NCBI GenBank assembly: GCA_020137815.1
Contig: CM035362.1
Coordinates: 3,842,476-3,906,475, forward strand
Length of the DNA: 64,000 bases
Origin: Hormiphora californensis
Lineage: Eukaryota > Ctenophora > Tentaculata > Cydippida > Pleurobrachiidae
Direction of reading: 5' to 3'
The notes under the pieces are model-generated. The model did not search any database, was not told the origin of the DNA, and was given only the letters and a program-made list of their open reading frames with translations. This document shows positions 1 through 20,200 of the stretch, in pieces (position 1 is the stretch's first letter; every line of letters begins with the position of its first letter). A program made the position numbers and the translations under genes.

Positions 1-225
1 TACACCTAGTTCATTCGACAGTTATCATGTCAATCATTGTACCACTCACACCTAGTTCATTCTGCAGTTACCCTGTCTATCATTGTACCACTCACACCTA
101 GTTCATTCTGCAGTTACCCTGTCTATCATGGTACCAGTCACACCTAGTTCATGCTGCAGTTACCCTGCCTAGCATTGTACTAGTCACACCTATAGTTCAT
201 TTTTCAGTCACCCTACCTATCATAT
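1..225. repeat. 46-bp tandem repeat
   Basis: Nearly five imperfect copies of a 46-bp unit starting ACACCTAGTTCATTCTGCAG; the copies diverge to the right. The stretch lies 3' of the last visible helicase exon and is probably intronic. I see no exon in 1-1067 on either strand. Confidence 0.85.
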
Positions 226-710
226 CTCCCTCTTCCTCTTCCTCTCCCTCTCCCTTTCTCGCTATTGTCAATACGATGATAGGAGCCAGCCGAGATGTTA
301 TCTTTATATGCAATGTGTATATTGATTTTATCCTTTTTCTTACCATCCTCTCTTCCTTCAATCCCCAACCTAGCCCCCTACCTTCCCCTTCCCTTCTTCC
401 TAGCCCAAACCCGGTGTCTGACACCATCCCCTCTACTCAATCCAAGACGACAGACGCAATGGCAAGACGGCACTCCAGTGGGCCCCAACGGCACTCCATC
501 TGGGCCCAAATGACATTACCCATGACAAGCAGTGGGCTCCCCCTTACACTTTGGCACATATTCGGATTCCTGATTGAATACTACCGAAGTGTCTGTAAGG
601 TGTGGCGGTCCGGGTGATGTTGACCATGCCGGGAGCATGTGTCTCGGTTGTCAGGTGCAATTCACCTGGTTTCCGTTTTGGCAAACCTCAGCTTAGTATC
701 CAAAAAAAAA

Positions 711-726
711 AAAAAAAAGAGAGAGA

Positions 727-767
<41 letters not shown>

Positions 768-795
768 TATATAGAGAGAGAGAGAAAGATGAGAG
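711..795. repeat. GA microsatellite after an A-tract
   Basis: A run of A's at about 702-718 is followed by (GA)n with a few interruptions. No coding signal; intronic to the helicase gene. Confidence 0.85.
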
Positions 796-1019
796 ATATT
801 GGCAATCGTCATTTCGAAACAAAGAAGATAAGATGAGATTTTCCGGTGTGAAATCACCGGTCGGTAATCCTCAGGTCAGTCCCCTCACTTTACAAAAAAT
901 GTATATACGATCATCAAATTTAGCCTGTGTGAATCGCAATTGTGATACAGTAGACTCGTGAAACCATGAATGAATCCCCTCTGCTCCGAGTTAAAACGGT
1001 TTCTAAATGTGGGAAATTA

Positions 1020-11168
<10,149 letters not shown>

Positions 11169-11265
11169 ACTAAGAAATAGTAGATTACAATGGGTTACAA
11201 TATTGAAGATCAAAGACTATTGAAAACGCAAGTCCAGCCGAGTACCGAGTAAAAAGTTAATAAGA

Positions 11266-11565
11266 GTAAGTAGTTTTCGCATCACTTTGAAAGATATCGC
11301 AAGTTCTAGCCCCAGCCCTGATCCTGGTCCTACTTAGGCGGTAGGCCTAACCCTAAAACAGTAACTACAGACGCTCGAGCTGCGACTATGGACGCTCAAA
11401 ACAACTTTAAAACACCTGAAAAGTTTTAGTTTTCGCGTCACTTTGAAGGATATCTCAAGCCCTAACACCAGCCCCAACCCTAATCTTAGTCTTACTAAGC
11501 CCTAACCCTAAAACAGAGACTACAGACGCTTAAAACAACTTTAAAACACCTCAAAAGTTTTAAGA
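11266..11565. repeat. Two ~160-bp direct repeats upstream of the helicase start
   Basis: Both copies carry TCACTTTGAA-GATATC-CAAG, CCTAACCCTAAAACAG and CTTTAAAACACCT blocks. They occupy the 100-400 bp 5' of the helicase ATG, so they may overlap its promoter or 5'UTR. No core promoter motif is recognised. Confidence 0.7.
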
Positions 11566-11735
11566 AATTTTAAAAATTCGCGGCAGGTGAGGTGAAAATT
11601 TCTTCAAATATTTTTTAAAACGCGAACGACAAAATACCACGCGCGTGCGCGGCATAAAGCCAGGTTTTGCGCGTGACAAGGCACCCAGATTCGCGCGGCA
11701 CGGGATTCGATTGAATTGAAATAATAAAAAAAATT

Positions 11736-12932
11736 GCGTGTTTGTTTTTTATCCCTGCCCTGATAGGTCCAAACACCCCTCCCAACATCAGAGCTCTCTT
11801 CTCTCTCCCTGCACGTGATGGTGGGCTCGGAATTTTGATTCCTACAGAACAGGCGGCTGCTGAGTTCATCAACTCTTCTCAGGCGACCCAGCCTCTTAAA
11901 AATCTCATTCTGGAACAAAAACTCCTAATCAGTGAAGAACGCTCGGAACTCCTCCTGTGGGAAGCGAAAGGAGCTAAGGCTGCAGTCCTGAAAGTAAAAC
12001 GATCTACACAGAATGCCGAAAAAGAACAAACCCGGGCACTACTTTCAACCTTTGACCAGCGATTATTCGAGGAGATCTCGTCTAGAGGGGCCTCTAGCTG
12101 GTTAACCGCTCTGCCCTTGGTGGAACACGGATTTGTCCTGAATAAACAGCAATTCAGAGATGCCCTGCTACTACGCTACAACTTACCCTTTGAGGGCATA
12201 CCATCTGTTTGTGCGTGTGGAAAATCGAACACTCTCGAACATTGCCTTTCATGTGCCGTGGGAGGTTACGTGTATTTACGGCACAATAACATCCGAGACC
12301 TCACAGCTAACATCCTCGTGGAGGCCGGCTGCAAAGACGTCCGTATTGAGCCGCAGCTCCTACCCATAACTGGTGAAACATTCCAATTCAAATCTACTAT
12401 CACTGTTAACAGTGCCCGTTTGGATGTTTCTGCCCGGAATGTGTGGAGTGACCTCGATAAGGTATTCACTGACATCCGAGTCTTCAATAGCCTGGCACCT
12501 ACTAACATTTCTCAGCCACTCGGAAACACCATCAAGCGGCATGAGCGAGAAAAAGTACTTCATTATGATGCACGAGTAGTTGAGGTGGAGAAAGCAACTT
12601 TCACTCCACTGGTTTTCTCAACAACTGGGGTCATGGGTCCAAGGGCCGAGGTATTTTACAAGAAGCTTGCAAACCGTCTCGCCGACAAAACCGGGCATAC
12701 CTATAATGATAGCGTGCGTTATATCAGACTTAGACTTTCTTTCTCACTCCTAAAAACTGTACTCATTTCCATCAGGGGGTTCAGGGGGAATAAATGGACT
12801 CGGTTTTGTAGTTTAACCAATGACATTAATCTAATCTAATTTATTAATCTTATATGTACTGATTACCTTGATTCTTATTCCGTTTTAATTGGACCGGCAA
12901 CCCCGGCTTTCTTAAAAAAAAAAAAAAAAAAA
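11736..12932 (+). mobile_element. 5'-truncated retroelement: C-terminal part of a reverse-transcriptase-family protein, with poly(A)
   Basis: An uninterrupted frame of about 365 codons runs from 11742 to a stop at 12837-12839 and has no Met at its start, as expected for a 5' truncation. It resembles, from memory, the C-terminal portion of RT-containing retroelement proteins common in cnidarian and other invertebrate genomes. There is a Cys/His cluster (CACG...EHCLSC, followed by RHNNIRD) and a later segment with RLDVSARNVW and FTDIRVFN that could be a nuclease-like core. A 3' tail and an A-run at 12914-12932 follow. The RT catalytic part is absent, so the copy is dead on arrival. The class is inferred from these motifs only. 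Confidence 0.75.
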
Positions 12933-12938
12933 GTTTTT

Positions 12939-13088
12939 TGTCTCTGACATTCAACCGGCCAAGCGGGGTGCGAGTTGTGGGTGAGCGAGTCGATCATTTT
13001 TAGGTAAAGTTACAGCGAAGTAGAGTCCCGAGCAGTAGACTGTCAAAAATGGGAAACTGTCGAAAAAACACATGAAAACAAGCTATTA
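12939..13088. repeat. ~150-bp dispersed repeat, copy 2
   Basis: Second copy of the repeat at 10504-10663, starting directly after the retroelement poly(A). It lacks a few short stretches present in copy 1. Nothing else is recognised up to the TAF13 start at 13510. Confidence 0.75.
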
Positions 13089-13509
13089 TATTATCCGTTT
13101 TTTGCCCGTTTTTCAATGTAAATGTGACCTATTTTGACTCATCCCATAGCAGAACAGCTCTATTGCGCACTCGTGACCCGCTCGTTATGCACTGTGATTG
13201 ATCAAAGCAGGCTCGACCTGGACATTTCTGAGGTAGTTCAAGCGCTGCAGTTCCTCAGTGCTAAGTGCCCGCGTTTTTGACAGCCACTGGGCACTGACAC
13301 ATGGGACTGAAACGTAGGTTAACCAATCTTTGAAGATGAGATTAACTGAATTTTCTATATGTTCTCTCTTTTTAAGTGGAGAGCGCTTCTTTGGGGGCCT
13401 GCCTATGGTCCTCCTATCATGGTACCGTCGTCGCGTTCCGTCAAAATAACAACCTGCCCTTCGGCCATGTCACTCCCACTTATTTTAACTTGGATCCACT
13501 AACTACAGG

Positions 13510-14295
13510 ATGGATGATGAAAGTGAGGAACCAAAGAGGCTCAATCTGGCGAAAGAAATTCGTTACATAATGTATGGATTCGGGGACGATAAATCCCCTT
13601 ACACTGAGTCTATAGCACTAATCGAAGATGTAGTTATCAACTATCTACATGAAATTTCAAATCAGTAAGTCGTATGAGAAATCACCCACAACCCCAGGCT
13701 GTCCAACCATTCACCACTGGTCTGCACCCTGTGACCCTCTTTCGACAAACATGATAGCTCCGTAGAGCTCAGGTGATACATACTATACCACGTGGGATTG
13801 GGTCACGAACGTGTGTTCGAGCTGTGATTGGTTAAAATAGGCCAGGTGGTGCAGACCCGAACATTTCCGAGGTTACTCGCTCATCGTTTTACGGCAGTGT
13901 GCTAACGATTTCTACTCATTCCACGAATACAGTCTAGGACACAGAGGGCTTGAGGCCCCTTTACACATAAACGAACCTTGTTCTACGCAAATAATAACTG
14001 GTCAACAATAAAGAACACATTTCTTCCTCACTTTCTATTCAGAAACTCTACAGCCCAACAACCACTCAGTTACTCGACCCTGGTTCACAAATGTAAAGTA
14101 TAATTAGAACCCCTCACCTCTATCTATCTCAGGGCGATTAATATGGGGAAGAAGGGTAAGATAACAGTTGAGGATATCCTCCACCTGATTCGACATGATA
14201 CTAAGAAGTACAACAGGGCGAAGGAGCTGTTGATTAGTAACGACGACATCAAAAAGGCCCGGAAATGTTTTGATGAGGACAACTATTATCAGTGA
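13510..14295 (+). CDS. TAF13: TFIID subunit 13 (histone-fold protein)
   Basis: TAF13 pairs with TAF11 through a histone fold in TFIID and takes part in Pol II promoter recognition in the nucleus. Exons 13510-13664 and 14133-14295 join in phase 2 (CA|G) to give 105 residues; human TAF13 is about 124. Family hallmarks are IRYIMYGFGDDKSPYTES (about 17-34), the VEDILHLIR helix (about 62-70) and the conserved tail KYNRAKELLISNDDIKKAR (about 75-93). The ATG is 1 nt after ACTACAG, a possible trans-splice acceptor. The last codons and the stop overlap the left part of a hAT-like MITE (14286-14383), so the end of the protein may have been changed by the insertion. An AATAAA follows at 14433. Confidence 0.93.
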
Positions 14296-14383
14296 AATAC
14301 TGGTCACTGATTGGCTGATAACCACTCACGTGACCTAAATAACGAGCTCTGATTGGTTGTTTACTTGTGTCGGTAGGTTCCTG
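14286..14383 (+). mobile_element. hAT-like MITE, in the TAF13 3' end
   Basis: Diverged copy of the 109-bp family; the first ~15 bp are not recognisable. It matches from ATCAG-GAAATACTGGTC through GGTTCCTG and supplies the TAF13 stop codon and the start of the 3'UTR. Confidence 0.8.
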
Positions 14384-14432
14384 CAGTGAACATAAACTCT
14401 CAATATTTACTGTAAATTATGTTTTTATGATG

Positions 14433-14438
14433 AATAAA
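14433..14438 (+). terminator. Polyadenylation signal AATAAA for TAF13
   Basis: AATAAA 138 nt after the TAF13 stop codon, the only such hexamer soon after the gene. Confidence 0.6.
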
Positions 14439-14794
14439 AGAAATGAAAGATCCGATGTGTGTTGATTGTAACTTGTTCAGAGAGGGTTTAGTTATGTAGC
14501 TATCAAGCTATTGGGTAGAACGGTGACAGATATCATATATATAGCTATAGTTATTATGGTGGGTGACCATTTAATTTGTTGTCATTTTTGGTAACAGTTA
14601 AATCTAACAAATTATCAAATTTATACCCTTATATGGTGCGGAAATCGGTTATATTATTTGTTTTTTAATAATAATAACGACTTTGTTAACCACAATTTGA
14701 GAAAATTGGCTGTAAGTTCTCTACTACAATCGTATTCCACTGAATTTGGTAACCCTACCTCCTCCTGACGTCACGCTCAACAACAATCTCTTTC

Positions 14795-15157
14795 CCAAAT
14801 CTATATTTAGCCCAAACAAATTACAAAATACCCTTCTAACACCAAATCCATTTTTAGCCCACATATGTCACCCTTCTAACTCCAAATCTATTTTTAGCCC
14901 ACATATGTCACCCTTCTAACTCCAAATCTATATTTAGCCCACATATGTCACCCTTCTAACTCCAAATCTATTTTTAGCCCACATATGTCACCCTTCTAAC
15001 TCCAAATCTATTTATAGCCCAACCAGACACCCTTCTAACTCCAAATCTATTTATAGCTCCAACAAGACACCCTTCTAATTCCAAAATCCAAATCTATATT
15101 TATCACCAACAAGACACCTTTCTAATCAGTAATCCTAAATCTATTTTTAGCCCAACC
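14795..15157 (+). repeat. 40-bp tandem array of acceptor-like units ahead of DNAJC8
   Basis: About nine units of roughly 40 bp. Each contains CCCTTCTAACTCCAAATC (branch-point-like TTCTAAC), then CTATTTTTAG or CTATATTTAG, then CCCA. The last unit ends CTATTTTTAG-CCCAACC-ATG, the DNAJC8 start. The array thus multiplies a probable trans-splice or 5'UTR acceptor. Confidence 0.85.
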
Positions 15158-16129
15158 ATGGCGTCCACCTCCTCGGAATGGGACACCTTTTTGAGCCAGG
15201 TAAAAGCGATCGAGAAGAAGGACAGTAACATGACTTCAGATCAGCAGATTGAGAGACTCCACAAACCAGGTGTGTGACACGGTTTGTGTGTGTGAGTGTG
15301 TGTCTGTGTGGCTCTAGGTACCAAACTAGCGTACCAAACTCTGTCGGTTTGCAGCCGGTCATATAATAAAGTCTGTGCAGTCTGTCCGAAAGATAACAGC
15401 TAAAATATCACTCCCAAAGATATTAATAACAGCTAAAATATCACTCCCAACCCAGGTTCCAAGTACCTGAATCTAAAATATCACTCCCATTTCCCAGGTT
15501 CAAAGTACCTGAATCTCAACCCGTTCTACGTGCTACAAGTGGACCGGGAGGCAACGGAGGACGAGATCAAGAAACAATACCGGCGACTTTCAATCCTCCT
15601 CCATCCTGACAAAAACCCAGATAACCGTGACAAGGCAACGTCCGCGTTCGAGGCGGTCAACAAGGCGAACACGATGTTGAAAAACAAGGAGACTGTTGAC
15701 AAGTTCAAGATGATACTGACAGATGCCCGGAATCGTGTTCTGAAAATGATGGAGGAGAAGAGGAGGATTGCCAAGGTAAAACACCAGCCCATGCCAGTCG
15801 AAGACCCCCAGAAGTTCAGTCACCTGGTGAACGTAATGGCCAGTAAACAGTTAGCAGACTACGAGATCCGACAGGGTGATAAGGAGAAGAAGGATGCGAC
15901 GGATAAGAAACGAGATGCGGATCTGGCAGAGGAGTGTACGAAGAGACTAAAGAAGCTGGAGGATGATAAGAAGAAATGGGAGGAATCCAGGGAGGAACGG
16001 GTGGCAACTTGGAAGGACTTTCAGTTTCAGGGAGAGAAGAAGAAGAAAAAGAAGCATATTTTGGGGACGTATAGACCGCCCAAACCAAGGTTGGAGGCCA
16101 GAACAGAGGAAGAGAAGAAGAAGACTTGA
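15158..16129 (+). CDS. DNAJC8: DnaJ homolog subfamily C member 8 (spliceosome-associated J protein)
   Basis: Exons 15158-15269 and 15498-16129 (phase 1) give 247 residues, close to the vertebrate protein (about 250). The order is as in DNAJC8: an N-terminal segment with VKAIEKKDS and QQIERLHKPGSKYLNLNPFYVLQ (about 15-53), then a J domain with the HPDKN motif (about 72-76). A long charged helical region follows (about 110-225), with WEESREERVATWKDFQ and a lysine-rich tail ending in RPPKPRLEAR. DNAJC8 is nuclear, binds SRPK1 and has been found with the spliceosome; the HPD motif that stimulates Hsp70 ATPase is intact. The ATG is 7 nt after a TTTTTAG. The acceptor of exon 2 is partly duplicated just upstream (about 15451-15470): the first copy runs into an in-frame TAA and the second opens the exon. 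Confidence 0.94.
15397..15520 (+). repeat. Duplicated acceptor of DNAJC8 exon 2
   Basis: TAAAATATCACTCCCA appears three times. Two copies are followed by a CCCAG and GTTC(C/A)AAGTACCTGAATC, the start of exon 2. The upstream acceptor leads to a TAA after six codons. Confidence 0.8.
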
Positions 16130-16167
16130 ATTGTACTTAAATATAGGAGCTATAGACTTGAATTGTA

Positions 16168-16222
16168 CAGGGTGTCCCACTGTCTTTGCGCGTGGCACCC
16201 TGCGGGACAGTGGGACACCCTG
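16168..16222. mobile_element. 55-bp hairpin MITE, Tc1/mariner-like
   Basis: Perfect 17-bp inverted ends CAGGGTGTCCCACTGTC, flanked by TA on both sides, 39 bp after the DNAJC8 stop. CAGGGTGTCCCA is a common mariner-type terminus. Confidence 0.8.
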
Positions 16223-16257
16223 TATCATAGGAGCTATATTTTAGGATTTTATTATGC

Positions 16258-16960
16258 CTACAAGTTGTACCTGAAAACTTATAACACGAGACCGAAGGTC
16301 GAGTGTTATAAGTGCAACAATAATCATCCGAGACCACAGGTCGAGGCAGATTCTTGTACTTTAGTGCACGAGCCTGCGAGTGCCACTAAGTCTAACTACC
16401 TCACGAGCCTGCGAGTGATGTAGTTTTACTTTTTGACCGAGCCTGCGAGGTCTAAAAGTGTAAGAATCTGGGACATTATTGTTGACGTCAGGTACAACGA
16501 AAATAGGCATAATAAAATTGCATTGTAAAATTTTTAAAACAAGAGTGAGAGACACTTTAGGGCGTAACAATAGAGCGAATTCATGATATGGTAGCAGGCA
16601 GAGATATCAGTATAAGATAAGATAACGCCTGAGATAGGTAAAGAGAGTGAGAGATTAGTGAGAGTGAGAGAGATAAAGAATGTGTGGGACGTGGGTCCGG
16701 GAGTTCGTAACTGTTATCTTGATCTCGGTGCTGCAACGGCTTGACAGTGTGAGAAAAGAAAGAGAGGGAGGGAGTTCGTAAATGCTTATCTTTCTAACGG
16801 TTTTTAAGTGTGACAGAAACAGTGGAGTAAGGAGTTCTAAATGCAGCAGTGTTATAAGTTTTCATGTATCACTGGGGGGTGTTATAAGTGAAAACTTATA
16901 ACACTGGGGGGTGTTATAAGTGAACACTTATAACACTGGGGGGTGTTATAAGTTGTACAA
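16258..16960. repeat. Palindromic GTTATAAGT repeats and low-complexity stretch
   Basis: Repeated CTTATAACAC / GTGTTATAAG inverted motifs at 16272-16312 and 16849-16953, the latter as three CACTGGGGGGTGTTATAAG units. In between are CGAGCCTGCGAG repeats (16370-16450) and GAGA-rich sequence. It may be one transposon with TACAAGTTGTAC-like ends. No gene is seen. Confidence 0.55.
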
Positions 16961-17292
16961 GCAGTGCTACCTAAAGAATTATATTATATCTCAAAATTTT
17001 ACAATGTCATTTGTCATACAAGGGAACTGAGAATGTTGTATAACTTGGCGCTGGACCGGATCTTGTGTTTGATAGGCCGGTTCAGAGAGGCTAGTATATT
17101 GTGAGGCAAAGGAGCGATGAGCTATAAAAATGTGTTGAGATCTGTTGTTTGTTTGAAACTTTTTCACGGAATACATTAATTGTGTGTTAAATTTCTTGCT
17201 CCGTTATCCGACCCCAAATTACACACTAATTACACCTAATTACACCTAATTACACCTAATTACATAATCTCTATTGTTACAGCTCCATAGCC

Positions 17293-20200
17293 ATGACACC
17301 TATAATATCTATACCCGTGACTCCGCTCATAATGTCCCTTTTCAACGACTGCAAAACAAACATGAAGTATCAAGGGAAATCTGATGCAGACTTTTTGATA
17401 TTTCTCCTGAATTCCTCTATGCACATCTACTCAATCGGTTAGTGTCAAGAATCGACCGACACAAGTAAACAACAAATTAGAACTCGTTATTTAGGTCACG
17501 TGACTGGTTATCAGCCAACCAGTATTTCCTTAGTACAGTCCCTGTCACCCCCACCTCATCATGTGAACCCTGTCAGGGCCGGGGTGGGGTGTCTGCTAAA
17601 TTGGGGTCGAATACTGTTAATTTCCTTTATCGGGAGATGATTATCCTACCGTTAAATCGGGGTGCCGTTAAATAGGGGTCCGACTAACAGTTAGTTAGAC
17701 CGGGGGGGGGGTGTATTTGTCCAGCAGTTAGTAGTGACTTGTTCAGTACTGTGAAGGGGGGTTAAAACAGTTGAACCCTGATTTACCGGTATCCTAGGAG
17801 GACAGAATGTGTGTGAGTGTGTGTATCCCCCTCCCCAGCTCTTGAGTGTGTAATACACTGTGTATCCCCCCCCCCCCCCGTGTGAGAGAATTTAGGTGCC
17901 GGCAGGCACCTCCGACCCGAAGAAAACAGAAAAAACGAAAAAAAAATTTTTTGCCCCTGCACCAAATCCAAAAAGTGACGGCCCTATATTTAGGTGCCGG
18001 CAGGCACCTCCGACCCGAAGAAAACAGAAAAAACGAAAAAAAAAATTTTTGCCCTTGCACAAAACCCCAAATATATATATATACAACAATATATATACAA
18101 ACGTAGGTCTTTTTTTCGGGGGGGGGGGGGGGGGGGGGCAAATTTCAGGCAGCGATTGTGGCCACATTTTTTGAGATATCGACCTGAAATTTTGTAGGCG
18201 TGTTCTAGTAGTATAACTACGTGTCATAACGTGGCCGGATTTTTGATTTTTTGCCTAATTAATTAATTATAGGTAATTAAAAAGTAGCCCCTGCACCGTG
18301 CCCCTGAGCATGGGGTGTTCGGTCCCCTGGGCATTGCCCCTGAGCCGAAATTATCTCCCGATCTGCTTGAAATATCGACTTGAAACTTTGTAGGAATGCT
18401 CTTCAAGCATAAAAAATGATCTACAAAAAGTTAGAATAGTCAAAATTAAGTAATCAATGAGTTATAGGCATGCAAAAATGGACATTTCTGGTGCCCCTGA
18501 ATTTTGCCCCCGAGCATTTGAAAAAACTGCCCCTGGGCAATTTTAAAATTCAAATTGTGGCCACACTGTTTGACATATCGATCTAAAACTTTGTAGGCAT
18601 GTTCTAGTGGTATAACTAAGAGTCACCACGGAGTCTGATTTTTGATTTTTTACTTAATTAATTAATTATAAGCAATTGAAATTTTAAAATTGCCCTCGCA
18701 CTAACAAAAGTGGCCCAGGGGCACCTGAGCCGCAATTATCTCCCGATCTGCTTGAAATATCGACTTGAAACTTTGTAGGAATGCTCTTCAAGCATCTAGA
18801 AAGGTCTACAAAAGGTGGGAATATTCAAAATTAATTATCCAATTAATTATAAGCAATTAAAAAATGGACATTTTTCTGGTGCCCCTGAGCATTGCCCCTG
18901 AGCATTTGAAAATATTTTCCGTTCTGCTATAAATAACGGCCTAAAATTTTGCAGTAATGTAGTTCAAGCATATAGAAAGGTCTACAAAAAGTGGGAATAT
19001 TCAAAATTGATTATCAAATTAATTATAAGCAATTAAAAAAATGTGCAGTGGCAGTGCAGGGGCAAAAAAATAAAGCATATATATGGCAGGAAAATATTTT
19101 GGCGGGAAACCGAAAAAGCCCAATAAGCCAAGGACGGGGTGGGGCCAAGGTCTGGCCCACTAGCTTTTAATCACCTCATCGAGCCCGATCGAACGCGACC
19201 AATGTCGACCTCCCACGACGACCTAAACCCCTAATCCCACGTGGTGCCAGCCAACCGCCAGCCAAACGGAAAAATCTAGTGATCCTTTATCAGCTGGTAT
19301 CAAAATCTAAGCTCTAAGTGACCAGGAACTGGCATTATTAGTGCTAATTGGCGATAACGTCATAAATCACATAATTACGACTAATTAGTGAACCAGGGGT
19401 GGTAGAGACCTGTGGGATGGTACTTTGGACTTTTTATAGAGTCCCTAATCATATGATATGATTAGGGACTCTATATGATTCATATCAGAAAGTCAAATTT
19501 AAAATTCCAGACCCAACTTCCCACAACCGACCCTACTATAATAAACAGGCCGCCGCGCATCAAAAAATATTTTAACAGCCTGAAGGTTGCTGTTTCGACG
19601 AATCTCCCAACTTCGGGTCGGACGAGGGGAAGCTTGCCTTTTGCGATCATAGCAGAAGAATAGAAGATTTTCGGGGGGGGGGGGGGGGCAAATTTCAGGC
19701 AGCGATTGCGGCCACATCGTTTGAGATATCGACCTGAAATTTTGTAGGCATGTTCTAGTAGTATAACTACGTGTCATAACGTGGCCGGATTTTTGATTTT
19801 TTAATTAATTAATTAATTATAAGCTATCAAAATTTGCCCCTGCACATTGCCCCTGTACATTTTGATTTTTTGCCCCTGCACGCGTGCCCCTGCACACGGT
19901 TTATCTTCCGTTCTGCTTGAAATATTGACTTGAAACTTTGTAGGAATGTTCTTCAATCATAAAAAATGATATTCGAAAAGTGGGAGTATTGAAAATTAAT
20001 TAATTAATTAGTTATAGGCATGCAAAAATTGACTTTTTTAGGGCCCCCTGCACTTTTTTTGAAAATGTACAGGGGCAAATACCCCTGCACATTTTTTGCA
20101 ATTTTGATATTCAAACTGTGGCCAAACCGTTTGTTTTTTCGGAATGAAACTTTGTATGCATGTTCTAGTAGTATAACTACGAGTCATAAAAAGGCTGGAT

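Noticed and set aside
12266-12563. Minus-strand frames within the retroelement
   Set aside because: They are shadows of the 365-codon plus-strand frame, which has clear family motifs.
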